The position numbers were made by a program, and so were the translations under genes. Positions 1 through 8,432 of a DNA stretch of 14,668 bases are shown here, in pieces (position 1 is the stretch's first letter; the number at the start of each line of letters is the position of its first letter). Under the pieces are notes generated by a model. That model saw only the letters and a list, made by a program, of their open reading frames with translations, had not been told where the DNA came from and did no database searches. This DNA is from Caldisericaceae bacterium (GTDB taxonomy: Bacteria > Calditrichota > Calditrichia > Calditrichales > Calditrichaceae). The stretch spans positions 1 to 14,668 of the forward strand of contig JAGHBR010000048.1 of assembly GCA_021160885.1 (NCBI GenBank), in the 5' to 3' direction.

Positions 1-3000
1 ATTCGGATTCTAAAGAGTACTTTCCTGCCCTGGTTAAAAAAGCTGCCGTCAGTTTTGAATTGGGGCAAATGAATGATGCGCGTTCCTTTTTGCGAAAAGC
101 TTTTGAAGTACAATCCAAAGAAGACAGCATTTTGGCTGAAGCCTACCTGATTCAGGGCAAAATCAACAATTTGTTAGGCTTGCTTGACAAAGCCAAACAG
201 GATTTTCAGCAAGCCATTCAGTTGCACCCCAAAAGCCGGGTAGCATCTCAGGCAACCATTCATTTAAGCGCTATTTTGATCCAGACTCAGGAATACAAAT
301 CGGCTATCGATCTACTCGAAAAACAAATAGCCTTGACCAGAGAGGCCACGTTTAAAAATAAATTGCAATATTTGTTGGGAGACGTTTATTACCTTTCCGG
401 CGATTACAATAAGGCGCAAACCGCTTACCAGGCTGTAAAAACAAAAGATGATTCGTTAAAATTTATTCTTCAACTGAAGCGGGCCCTTAGTTACCAAAAA
501 CAAAATTTTATTTCGGAAGCGGCTGAGTTGTTAAAGGTTGCTCTACAGAATTCAGAATTGGAAAAATCTGCGGTTTATCAGCAGGCGGTTGATTTTTATC
601 TCGATTTTTTAGAAAACATTCGTTATTACCAGCAAGCAGCTTCATTTATTTATCAAAAATTGACGGCAGAAAAGACCATCACCGAAAAAGCCAGTTTAAC
701 CTTGCGCCTGGTAAAGATATTAAGCAAAAAGAACCAGTGGGTTGAAATTGTTAATATTTGCCAGCCCTTTATCTTAGCTCCTGAACCATACCCGGAGAAG
801 GATGATCTCATTTTCTATTTTGCTCTGGCTAAAGAAAATTTGGCTGATTTTAACCAGGCTGCCTATTATTTCAATAAGCTGATTCACGAATTTCAGGCGT
901 CGCCTTTTGTCGAGCAGGCACAGAAACACAGGGACTTTCTTGAAAGTTTTAAGATTATCAATCAAGATTTAGCTTTAAATCATCTGGCTGAATTGTTAAG
1001 TGTTTCCTTCCAAAGTCAGCCGGAAGAAAAGGCTAATCTGCTGTTTGAATTGGGTAAGCTGTATTTTTATGATCTGAAAAATTACCAGAAAGCTGAAGAG
1101 AATTTTCTAAAGGCGCTGGACGCCGGTTCTGAAAAAAAAGGAGATTTGTATTACTTTTTAGGCAAAACCTATCTCAAACAATATGATTATCAAATATTTA
1201 CAGGGGGGCAAAATAATCAGTTCTTGCAGTTGGCGCACGAACAGTTTAAAAAAGCCATGGAAAATGTTGAAAGCTGTTCACGCCCGGATGAAAGCGCCTG
1301 GTTGCTGGTTAAAACGGCCATTAAACCTGATTCGGCTGGCTCGCAAACCGAAAAACGGTTTGTGGAGGCTTTGATAAATAAATATCCCAACAGCTCTTTA
1401 AAAGAAGAGTGGTTGCGTACATTAGCCATCGATCTGGCCTTTGATTCGTCCCAGGTCAATGAAAGCGCTAAATACTTTAAAATTTTAATTGAACAATTCA
1501 GACAATCCGATCAATATCCTCAATACCTGCTAAACTACGCACGCTTAATCCATGAAAAAAATCCACAGGATGCTCAGGCCGTTTACCGGCAAATTATTGA
1601 AGGATTTATGTTCTCCCATGAAGCTTCATTGGCTATTACAGATTTGATTGATCTTTACATTAATCAGGCTAAGTATGAAGAAGCGATCGAATTGTTCGAG
1701 CAATTTCAAACATACTTCTACTATTCTGCCAGACTGGAACAACTAAAACAACGCATGGGCGAAATTTACCTGAAAGCCGGCCATTACAAACGAGCTATTG
1801 CATTTTATTCCAACAACATCCAATCGCCTTTCCTGGATGACTTTATTTTATTGCGGGAGTTTGAAAACGAAACGATTGTCAATAACATCTTTTACCTTGC
1901 CGAAGCCTTCAGGTTTGATGGTAATGCTAACGCAGCCCTGCGTTTTTACAAATTGTATCTACTGGTTGAACCGCATGGTACTTTTGCCGACCAGGCGCAT
2001 TTTAATGCCGGCGAAATTTTATTGAGTAACGGAAAGTACTTTTTAGCCAAAGAGAATTTTAAGGCTGTAAGTAATAAGGATATTGCGCTGTTTACAAAAG
2101 CGGTTGTGGGAGCAGGCAATATTTACTTTTTGGAAGGGGATTATGCCAATGCGGCTGCCTATTATCAGCAGGTTTTAAGTAATGTAAAAGATGCCGAGTT
2201 AAAAGCCACCATCGAACAAAAGTACATTCTGTCGTTAATCCGCAAAGGCGATATTACACAGGCTGAAAAATTGATCGCTGCCTACAAAAAGAATTACAAG
2301 AATCGGCAAAACGCCCAGGCTCAATTTTACATTGAATTGGGTAATTATCACCGCTTGCAGAAAAATTTCAAAAAAGCGGAAAATTATTTTAAACGGGTGA
2401 AGAAAAAATACAAAAAATCCGATTTTGTTGATGATGCCGATTACTTTTTGGCTTTAATTTTAATTACACAGAACAAACATAAAGACGCTTTAAAGATATT
2501 AACCGAATTCCCTGACAAATATCCGAATAGCGATCAGTTGCCCGGCGTTTACAATACGCTGGGAACCATCTATTTCCGATCGGAAAAATATGACAATGCC
2601 ATCGCCATGTTTAAAAAGGCTCTGGAGTTTTGCCAAGCGTGTCCTTTAGAAGCCAATATCATGTCTAATTTAATTAAAGTCTATTCGCTGACAGGCTTTT
2701 GGGATGCGGCCCAGGCCATGGCACGAAGTTATCTTGAAAAATTTCCTGAAGCTAAAGACAGGTTGGATAAAAAAATAATTATTGCCCGGGCATATATTAA
2801 TCTAAACCAATTCCAGAATGCGGTCGATTATCTAAAATCGATTAAGTCAGAAGCCGATGCCGAACGCGAGCCGGAGATTCAGTTTTACATTGGCGAGGCC
2901 TTACTCAGAGCCGGCCAATACGAAGAGGCTATCGCAGAATTTGTGAAAATTCCTTTGCTATCTAAAAAGACGAAATTGCAATGGGAAGCCAGCGCTTTGT

Positions 3001-3137
3001 ATTACTCCGGACAATGTTATGAAAAATTAGGGCGTATTGATGATGCTATTCGCATGTACAAAGAAATCATCAAACGACCAGGAATTGATTTAGTTTTGAA
3101 AAAAGATGCCGAAAAACGTATCAAACAGATACAATGA
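1..3137 (+). CDS. Large TPR-repeat protein (5' end outside the window)
   Basis: The reading frame is open from the codon at position 3 to the TGA at 3135-3137, giving at least 1044 residues; the true start lies to the left. The TTG at 60 is not a convincing start, because the 19 codons before it are open and continue the same helical TPR pattern (they end FPALVKKAAVSFEL). Nearly the whole chain is made of helix-turn-helix TPR units of about 34-38 residues, with the small-large-aromatic-Ala signature seen repeatedly, for example YEKLGRIDDAIRMYKEI near the C terminus and YFRSEKYDNAIAMFKKA about 200 residues earlier. No catalytic domain or membrane segment is visible in this part. Such arrays serve as protein-binding scaffolds, and in this phylum they are commonly exported, but a signal peptide cannot be checked here. 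The gene ends 9 nt before a lipoprotein gene, so the two are probably co-transcribed. The partner and the process are unknown. Confidence 0.9.
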   Translation, partial: SDSKEYFPALVKKAAVSFELGQMNDARSFLRKAFEVQSKEDSILAEAYLIQGKINNLLGLLDKAKQDFQQAIQLHPKSRVASQATIHLSAILIQTQEYKSAIDLLEKQIALTREATFKNKLQYLLGDVYYLSGDYNKAQTAYQAVKTKDDSLKFILQLKRALSYQKQNFISEAAELLKVALQNSELEKSAVYQQAVDFYLDFLENIRYYQQAASFIYQKLTAEKTITEKASLTLRLVKILSKKNQWVEIVNICQPFILAPEPYPEKDDLIFYFALAKENLADFNQAAYYFNKLIHEFQASPFVEQAQKHRDFLESFKIINQDLALNHLAELLSVSFQSQPEEKANLLFELGKLYFYDLKNYQKAEENFLKALDAGSEKKGDLYYFLGKTYLKQYDYQIFTGGQNNQFLQLAHEQFKKAMENVESCSRPDESAWLLVKTAIKPDSAGSQTEKRFVEALINKYPNSSLKEEWLRTLAIDLAFDSSQVNESAKYFKILIEQFRQSDQYPQYLLNYARLIHEKNPQDAQAVYRQIIEGFMFSHEASLAITDLIDLYINQAKYEEAIELFEQFQTYFYYSARLEQLKQRMGEIYLKAGHYKRAIAFYSNNIQSPFLDDFILLREFENETIVNNIFYLAEAFRFDGNANAALRFYKLYLLVEPHGTFADQAHFNAGEILLSNGKYFLAKENFKAVSNKDIALFTKAVVGAGNIYFLEGDYANAAAYYQQVLSNVKDAELKATIEQKYILSLIRKGDITQAEKLIAAYKKNYKNRQNAQAQFYIELGNYHRLQKNFKKAENYFKRVKKKYKKSDFVDDADYFLALILITQNKHKDALKILTEFPDKYPNSDQLPGVYNTLGTIYFRSEKYDNAIAMFKKALEFCQACPLEANIMSNLIKVYSLTGFWDAAQAMARSYLEKFPEAKDRLDKKIIIARAYINLNQFQNAVDYLKSIKSEADAEREPEIQFYIGEALLRAGQYEEAIAEFVKIPLLSKKTKLQWEASALYYSGQCYEKLGRIDDAIRMYKEIIKRPGIDLVLKKDAEKRIKQIQ

Positions 3138-3146
3138 GGAGCGGCC

Positions 3147-4508
3147 ATGTTTAGAATTAATCTTTTGATCGTTGCTTTATTTTTAACAGCATTTTTGTTC
3201 TCCTGTTCAGGATCAAAAAAAGAAATTGCTGGTGCTGGTGGAACTGCTGGTGTTGAAGTGGACGTACAGCTTAAGGCTAAAATTAAAGACCTTCAGGAAA
3301 AGATCAAAGAAAATCCAAATACAATGGATTACCGCGAACAGTTAGCCGATATTTATTTTGAAAACGGCCATACCTTAGAAGCAATGAAAACGTTGGAAAA
3401 AGCCTTGAAACTGGATCCACACAATGCTGAAGTCCTGTACAAATATGGGGATTTTGCCCTGAAGAGTGGAGATAAAAGAAGGGCTTACATTGCGTTTAAA
3501 GCCGTATTGTCCGGCCCTGAGGCAGATGCCTATGTGGATCGGATTGCCCCCTATTTTGTTGACGCCTTTGCCGTTACGCCTGTTGTCCAGTCTGAAGCCA
3601 ACGAAGCCTTTGGTTCCTTTTCGGCAGATGGTAATAAAATTATTTACCAATCCGATGAGACTGGCAACTGGGACCTTTTTATCTGGGATTTAACGACCAA
3701 TTCTAAAGAACAAATAACTAATACACCTGCTCATGAAGAGAACCCTTCGTTTTCGCCAGATGGACATCATATTGTTTACACTTCCACAGTTGATGACCAT
3801 CGGGATGTTGATTTCAGCCAAAAATTAAGGGATATATATATCATGGACCTGGCCAATGGGGAAACAGAGAATTTAACCCAAAATGGTTCTGATGATTGGC
3901 GACCACGATATTCTTTTTCGGGTGATTTTATTGTGTTTGTTTCGCAAAGGAATGACCTACGTGACGTACCGTTTTATGAGATGTTCAGCGACATTTTTAT
4001 CATGCAGAACAATGGGCGTTTTCAGCTGGCCTTAACCAGAGATGAATATAATGATGGTAGCCCCTGTCTGATGCCTGGCAGTACCGATGAAGAGGGGACA
4101 GTGATTTTTGATTCGGATCGCAGTGGCTCGTTTGCCATTTACAAAATGAATATCCGCACCAAAGAGATGGTGCAATTAACACATAACCCTGGAGTAAATG
4201 ATGTTTCACCGGATGTTTCCGCCTCCGGGGACAAAATAACCTTTTTCTCGGACCGCGATGGCAATTATGAAATTTATTTAATGAATAATGACGGTTCTGC
4301 TCAACAGCGACTTACTTCAAATCTGGCAGAAGATACACATCCTGTGTTTTCGCCGGATGGACAAAAAATCTTATTCCATTCCAACCGCAACGGGAATTAT
4401 GATTTGTTTTTGCTCGATTTGACGCAGTCAGCCGCACAGATTTCATCCAGTGAAGTCCTTTCCCGGCTGAATAAGGCTCTGGAAATTATTGAGGCTGAAA
4501 GCGAATAG
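3147..4508 (+). CDS. Lipoprotein with TPR domain and TolB-like PD40 propeller
   Basis: This is a 453-residue protein with an N-terminal lipoprotein signal: charged start, hydrophobic residues 4-18, and Cys20 in a lipobox-like L-F-S-C. Phe at -2 is less usual but tolerated. A short Gly/Ala linker (about 28-36) leads into one or two TPR hairpins (about 60-125). Residues about 155-430 hold roughly six PD40 beta-propeller repeats; the cleanest show F-S-P-D-G followed by I-V/L-[FY] and D-[IL]-[FY] (about 201-212, 354-388, 399-433). The same propeller type occurs in TolB and in envelope lipoproteins such as T9SS PorE. No OmpA-like peptidoglycan-binding domain follows, unlike Pal or PorE. The start is set by GAGGAG at 3136-3141, five bases before the ATG. 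It probably acts in the periplasm, tethered to a membrane, together with the upstream TPR giant. The exact role is unknown; a TolB-like or PorE-like scaffold is an inference. Confidence 0.88.
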   Translation: MFRINLLIVALFLTAFLFSCSGSKKEIAGAGGTAGVEVDVQLKAKIKDLQEKIKENPNTMDYREQLADIYFENGHTLEAMKTLEKALKLDPHNAEVLYKYGDFALKSGDKRRAYIAFKAVLSGPEADAYVDRIAPYFVDAFAVTPVVQSEANEAFGSFSADGNKIIYQSDETGNWDLFIWDLTTNSKEQITNTPAHEENPSFSPDGHHIVYTSTVDDHRDVDFSQKLRDIYIMDLANGETENLTQNGSDDWRPRYSFSGDFIVFVSQRNDLRDVPFYEMFSDIFIMQNNGRFQLALTRDEYNDGSPCLMPGSTDEEGTVIFDSDRSGSFAIYKMNIRTKEMVQLTHNPGVNDVSPDVSASGDKITFFSDRDGNYEIYLMNNDGSAQQRLTSNLAEDTHPVFSPDGQKILFHSNRNGNYDLFLLDLTQSAAQISSSEVLSRLNKALEIIEAESE

Positions 4509-4532
4509 GGTCAATTAATTTTTCATGTGAGC

Positions 4533-4566
4533 CTTATTTTCCGGTCTTTTACTTTAGCGGAATAAG
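4533..4566. repeat. Imperfect inverted repeat downstream of the lipoprotein gene
   Basis: CTTATT-tt-CCG at 4533-4543 can pair with CGGAATAAG at 4558-4566, leaving a 2-nt bulge and a 14-nt loop. It begins 25 nt after the stop codon of the lipoprotein gene. No U-run follows, so it is not a standard Rho-independent terminator. It could be an RNA 3'-end stabiliser or chance in AT-rich DNA. Confidence 0.3.
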
Positions 4567-4578
4567 ATACCTTCGGGC

Positions 4579-4608
4579 AAAATTTCGTAATCAAAGGTAC
4601 GAAATTTT
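4579..4608. repeat. Perfect 11-bp inverted repeat, possible terminator or operator
   Basis: AAAATTTCGTA (4579-4589) and TACGAAATTTT (4598-4608) are perfect reverse complements separated by the 8-nt loop ATCAAAGG. The A-run on one side and T-run on the other resemble a weak bidirectional terminator for the lipoprotein operon. The stem has only two G-C pairs, however, so a protein-binding palindrome is also possible. The left arm can pair alternatively with CGAATTTTG at 4614-4622. Confidence 0.45.
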
Positions 4609-4752
4609 ATATTCGAATTTTGTTGATGTTTTTACTTCAACTTTTTACGATTTATTTCCATAATACAATCATGTTTCGCAGAGCATTGATGAAAAAAATC
4701 TTTTCCCATAGTCAATTACAAATGTCAAACGTGTAAAACGAAGAGGACAGGG

Positions 4753-4833
4753 ATGTCGACTATTTTGGAATTTGCATTTAGAATTTTTCCATATATCGTT
4801 TTCTCCTTGTTTAATTTGGCATCAGCTTATTGA
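4753..4833 (+). CDS. Possible 26-residue hydrophobic small protein
   Basis: An ATG at 4753 opens a 26-codon frame ending in TGA at 4831-4833. The predicted peptide is strongly hydrophobic, with a core IFPYIVFSLFNLASA preceded by one Glu and one Arg, which would suit a single membrane helix. A good Shine-Dalgarno sequence, AGAGGA at 4742-4747, sits five bases before the ATG; that is the main reason to list it. I recognise no family. It lies alone in the gap before dnaE, about 120 nt upstream of that start, so it could be an independent small membrane protein, a leader peptide or a chance ORF. The short length makes chance a serious possibility. Confidence 0.25.
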   Translation: MSTILEFAFRIFPYIVFSLFNLASAY

Positions 4834-4857
4834 CGTTCAATTTGTGCTGAGATTCTT

Positions 4858-4886
4858 TTGCAATTAAAGGGTCATAAACGTAAATT
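4858..4886 (+). promoter_or_regulatory. Candidate promoter for dnaE-dtd
   Basis: TTGCAA at 4858-4863 and TAAATT at 4881-4886 are separated by 17 bp, each matching the sigma-70 -35 and -10 consensus at four of six bases. This would give a leader of about 60 nt before the dnaE start. Alternatives in the same AT-rich stretch are TTGTAA (4893-4898) with TTAAAA (4916-4921), and TTGACG (4830-4835) with a short spacer. None is decisive. Confidence 0.3.
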
Positions 4887-4938
4887 ATTTTTTTGTAAAC
4901 AATGTTTTTAAATCGTTAAAAAACAACAAATAATCAAG

Positions 4939-4945
4939 AAAGGGG
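4939..4945 (+). promoter_or_regulatory. Ribosome binding site that supports the TTG start of dnaE
   Basis: AAAGGGG, followed by TG, is a near-complete anti-16S match and lies 10 nt before the TTG at 4956. No ATG or GTG in the dnaE frame lies between an upstream stop codon and the conserved N-terminal PHP motif, so TTG is the only start that keeps the whole domain. Confidence 0.6.
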
Positions 4946-4955
4946 TGTTTTCCTC

Positions 4956-7900
4956 TTGTCCTTTGTTCATCTACACAATCATACACATTTTTCTTTGTTG
5001 GACGGCGCGGCCAAAATTAAAGAAATGGTGCAACGGGCAGCTGAATTGAACATGGAGGCGCTGGCCATCACCGATCATGGAAATCTTTTTGGGGTGCTTG
5101 AGTTTTATTCCGAAGCCAAAGCGGCCGGCATTAAACCCATTATTGGAATGGAAGCTTATATTGCACCTAAAGACCATACATTAAGAAAACAGGTAGCTGG
5201 CGAAAGTACTTCTTATCATTTGGTACTTTTGGCTAAAAATCAAACCGGCTTTAAAAATTTGCTTAAACTGTCTTCCATTGCCTATTTAGAAGGCATGTAT
5301 TACAAACCGCGTATTGATAAAAAACTCTTACGTCAATATTCCGAAGGGTTAATAGCCACTTCGGCTTGCATGAAAGGCGAAATTGCTTACAAGCTGCGGC
5401 AGGGCGAACGAGAAAAGGCCATTAAACTAATCGAAGAATATCAGGATATTTTTGGCGACGATTTCTACCTGGAAATCCAGAACCATTACATTCCGGATGA
5501 GGCTGCTGTTTATCCTAAAATTTACGAACTGGCCAAGGAAATGGGCGTACCGGTTATTGCAACCAATGATACCCATTATTTACGAAAAGGCGATCACGAA
5601 GCACACGATATTCTGCTTTGCCTGCAAACCGGTAAAGACAGAGACGATCCCAATCGAATGCGATATGGCACAGAAGAGCTCTATTTGAAATCGGCCGATG
5701 AAATGTACCAAGTATTTAAAGACAAACCGGAAGTTCTGGAGCGGACACTGGAAATCAATGAAAAAATTGATCTGGAGATTGAATTTAATCGGCGCTTGCT
5801 GCCCAGATTTCAGATCCCTAAATCGGAGGGCAATATTGATGCCGATGAGTATTTGCGTCGTCTGACCTATCGTGGGGCTGAAAAACGTTACACACGAATA
5901 GATGAAAGAGTAAAACAACGCATCGAGTTTGAGTTAGGTGTAATCAAGCAGATGGGCTTTGCCGGTTACTTTTTGATTGTGCAGGATTTTATCCGTGCTG
6001 CGCGCGAACGTGATATCCCGGTTGGCCTTGGGCGCGGCTCCGCTGCCGGCAGCATTGTAGCCTATTGCCTTGGCATTACGCAAATCGACCCTTTGCGTTA
6101 CGACCTGCTCTTCGAACGGTTTCTTAATCCTGAGCGCGTTTCCATGCCGGATATTGACGTGGACTTTTGCATGGAGCGTCGGGACGAAGTTATAGAATAC
6201 GTACGCGAAAAGTACGGTAGAAAAAATGTAGCGCAGATTATTACCTTTGGTACCATGGCTTCACGTAACGTGATTCGTGATGTGTCGCGCGTTCTGAAAA
6301 TTCCTATTTCTCAGGCTGATACAATTGCTAAACTGGTGCCTACCGGCGCCAAGCCCATGCCTCTTGAAAAAGCTTTTCAGGAAGTGCCTGAACTAAAAGA
6401 ATTATCTGAAAGTGACGATCAGAAAATTCAGCAATTAATTAAATATTCCAAAACACTGGAAGGTATTGCCCGCCATACCTCGGTGCACGCTGCCGGCATC
6501 ATTATTACGCCAGATGATTTAACCAATTATGTTCCGCTATACAAAACGCCGGATGGTGAGATCACCACTCAATGGACCATGGGCTGGAGCGAAAAGGTTG
6601 GCCTGCTGAAAATGGACTTTTTGGGGCTGCGCAACCTGACTGTGATTCAAAAAACAGAGAAAATGGTTAGTAAGCGCCTGGGTAAAGAATTCAAAGTAAG
6701 CGAAGCGCCCTTAGATGATCCCTTGACTTTTAAACTATTTGGCGAAGGTCGAACGGTAGGTGTCTTCCAGTTTGAAAGTTCGGGAATGCAGGAATATCTG
6801 CGTAAACTTCAGCCCACGCGTATTGAAGATTTAATCGCTATGAATGCTCTTTACCGTCCTGGTCCCATGTCCATGATCGATGATTTTATTAAGCGCAAAA
6901 AAAATCCTGCTTTAATCAAATACCTGCACCCTAAATTAGAGCCAATTTTAAAGGAGACCTACGGCATTATTGTTTACCAAGAACAGGTAATGCGTATTGC
7001 TTCGGAGCTGGCCGGTTTTAGCCTGGCCGAGTCTGATTTGATGCGCAGGGCCATGGCCAAGAAAAAGCCTGAAGAGATGAAAAAACAGAAAGAGCTTTTT
7101 ATTGCCGGATGCGTCAAAAACAATATTGATAAAAAAGTGGCCTCGGAAATTGCAGACTTAATCGAAAACTTTGCTTCTTACGGATTTAATAAATCGCATG
7201 CGGCGGCCTATGCTGTTATTGCCTATCAAACAGCTTATTTAAAGGCGCATTTTCCGGCAGAATATATGGCCGCCAACCTAACCAGTGAAATTAACAACAG
7301 CGATCGGGTGGTTATCTTGATGGAAGAGTGCCGCAATCTTGGCATTAAAATTAAACCACCAGACATCAATTACAGTGAAGCGCATTTTGTACCCCTGAGT
7401 GAAAACGAAATCGCCTTTGGCCTGGGGGCTATTAAAAATGTAGGCAGTGCGGCGATTGCTTCTATTGTAGAAGCGCGCAAAAAACATGGTCCGTTTAAAA
7501 CGATTTTTAACCTGCTGCAGCACGTCGATTTGCGAGCGGTTAATAAAAAGGTGCTGGAAAGTCTGATCATGGCCGGAGCAATGGACTCCTTAGAGGGAAA
7601 CCGGGCGCAGCTTTTTGGCATCATCGAAAAGGCCATTGATTTTGCCCAGAGTTTGCAAAGTCAGAAACAAAAAAACAAGCATCAACGCAGTTTGTTCGAT
7701 CTGGTTGAGGATGAAGAAGAAAAAGAGAAGCTGATTGCCTATCCGGCTTTGCCCGATGTGCCGGATTGGAATTTACAGGAAAAGCTGAAAAAAGAAAAGG
7801 AACTTCTCGGGTTCTATTTTTCCGGACACCCGCTGGAGCCTTTTCGGCCCATTATCAAATTGTATTGCACTGATGTAAATCGCGTGCGTGAAGCAGTGGC

Positions 7901-8432
7901 CAATGGCGCCAAACCACCACAAATTTTCTACATTGGCGGACAAATTGTCGATATGCGAACGATTATTGATCGTAAAAATCAGAAAATGGCTTTTGTCAAA
8001 ATTGAAGATTTTAACAATATTTATGAAGTGGTGGTGTTTGGTTCTGTTTACCCCCAGCTGGAACCTGAGTTAAAAATTAACAATGTCATTTGTTTGAAAG
8101 GAAGACTTAATTCAGACCTTGATGAAAATATGGTCAAATTTAAGGCCGAAAATATCTGGCCTTTACAGCGTTTGCCGGAAGTGATGACTAAAGCGCTGGT
8201 TATTAAGGTAGACCCATCGACTTTAAATGATGAGTTGATTTACAAGTTAAAACTGAGTTTAACAGGCGCCACCGGAGAATCGCGACTGTTTTTTGAAATC
8301 CCTTCTGAAAATGGGAAACCATACCGTTTGATTTCAAATAAAATTAAAATTCAGGTGACGCGAAATGTACTGTCACAACTTGAGAAATCTATTGGGCTTG
8401 ACAATATTAAAGTTGAGGTTAAGGAATTGTGA
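4956..8432 (+). CDS. dnaE: DNA polymerase III subunit alpha
   Basis: The replicative C-family polymerase; at 1158 residues it is close to E. coli DnaE (1160). The N-terminal PHP domain (about 3-210) starts HLHNHTHFSLLDG and keeps all nine expected metal ligands: H7, H9, D40, H41, E66, H88, C138, D205, H207. That suggests an active metal-dependent (possibly proofreading) site, unlike the degenerate E. coli PHP. The polymerase core has GRGSAAGS (about 355) and the catalytic aspartates D401 and D403 in PDIDVDF and D554 in KMDFLGL. A helix-hairpin-helix region lies near 815-890. A canonical beta-clamp motif QRSLFDL is at 910-916, and an OB fold at about 985-1075 precedes a short C-terminal domain. 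Translation begins at TTG, fixed by the PHP motif and a Shine-Dalgarno site 10 nt upstream. The last codons overlap dtd. No frameshift or missing catalytic residue is seen. Confidence 0.98.
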   Translation: MSFVHLHNHTHFSLLDGAAKIKEMVQRAAELNMEALAITDHGNLFGVLEFYSEAKAAGIKPIIGMEAYIAPKDHTLRKQVAGESTSYHLVLLAKNQTGFKNLLKLSSIAYLEGMYYKPRIDKKLLRQYSEGLIATSACMKGEIAYKLRQGEREKAIKLIEEYQDIFGDDFYLEIQNHYIPDEAAVYPKIYELAKEMGVPVIATNDTHYLRKGDHEAHDILLCLQTGKDRDDPNRMRYGTEELYLKSADEMYQVFKDKPEVLERTLEINEKIDLEIEFNRRLLPRFQIPKSEGNIDADEYLRRLTYRGAEKRYTRIDERVKQRIEFELGVIKQMGFAGYFLIVQDFIRAARERDIPVGLGRGSAAGSIVAYCLGITQIDPLRYDLLFERFLNPERVSMPDIDVDFCMERRDEVIEYVREKYGRKNVAQIITFGTMASRNVIRDVSRVLKIPISQADTIAKLVPTGAKPMPLEKAFQEVPELKELSESDDQKIQQLIKYSKTLEGIARHTSVHAAGIIITPDDLTNYVPLYKTPDGEITTQWTMGWSEKVGLLKMDFLGLRNLTVIQKTEKMVSKRLGKEFKVSEAPLDDPLTFKLFGEGRTVGVFQFESSGMQEYLRKLQPTRIEDLIAMNALYRPGPMSMIDDFIKRKKNPALIKYLHPKLEPILKETYGIIVYQEQVMRIASELAGFSLAESDLMRRAMAKKKPEEMKKQKELFIAGCVKNNIDKKVASEIADLIENFASYGFNKSHAAAYAVIAYQTAYLKAHFPAEYMAANLTSEINNSDRVVILMEECRNLGIKIKPPDINYSEAHFVPLSENEIAFGLGAIKNVGSAAIASIVEARKKHGPFKTIFNLLQHVDLRAVNKKVLESLIMAGAMDSLEGNRAQLFGIIEKAIDFAQSLQSQKQKNKHQRSLFDLVEDEEEKEKLIAYPALPDVPDWNLQEKLKKEKELLGFYFSGHPLEPFRPIIKLYCTDVNRVREAVANGAKPPQIFYIGGQIVDMRTIIDRKNQKMAFVKIEDFNNIYEVVVFGSVYPQLEPELKINNVICLKGRLNSDLDENMVKFKAENIWPLQRLPEVMTKALVIKVDPSTLNDELIYKLKLSLTGATGESRLFFEIPSENGKPYRLISNKIKIQVTRNVLSQLEKSIGLDNIKVEVKEL

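Larger units (their letters stand above)
4509..4955. other. 447-nt intergenic gap before dnaE
   Basis: This is the longest stretch without a clear gene. It is AT-rich and contains the two inverted repeats at 4533-4566 and 4579-4608, an 8-bp palindrome ATTCGAAT at 4611-4618, a possible 26-codon ORF at 4753-4833, a weak promoter-like pair at 4858-4886, and the dnaE ribosome binding site. I see no tRNA, no riboswitch I can name, no insertion sequence remnant and no tandem array. It separates the TPR/lipoprotein operon from the dnaE operon, so it should contain a terminator for the first and a promoter for the second. Confidence 0.6.

Noticed and set aside
60..62. TTG at 60 as the start of the large TPR protein
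   Set aside because: The frame is open to the window edge and the 19 codons before the TTG continue the TPR pattern; there is no Shine-Dalgarno site, so the gene is truncated by the window.
3228..3254. GCTGGT-rich tract near the lipoprotein start as a phase-variable repeat
   Set aside because: The units are few and interrupted; it simply encodes the flexible Gly/Ala linker after the lipidated Cys.
4671..4736. 21-codon ORF before the small hydrophobic ORF
   Set aside because: No Shine-Dalgarno site, low-information peptide and no coding bias; likely chance.
5580..5918. 112-codon minus-strand ORF inside dnaE
   Set aside because: It lies antisense to the conserved dnaE frame, has no recognisable domain, and is explained by codon-use shadow.
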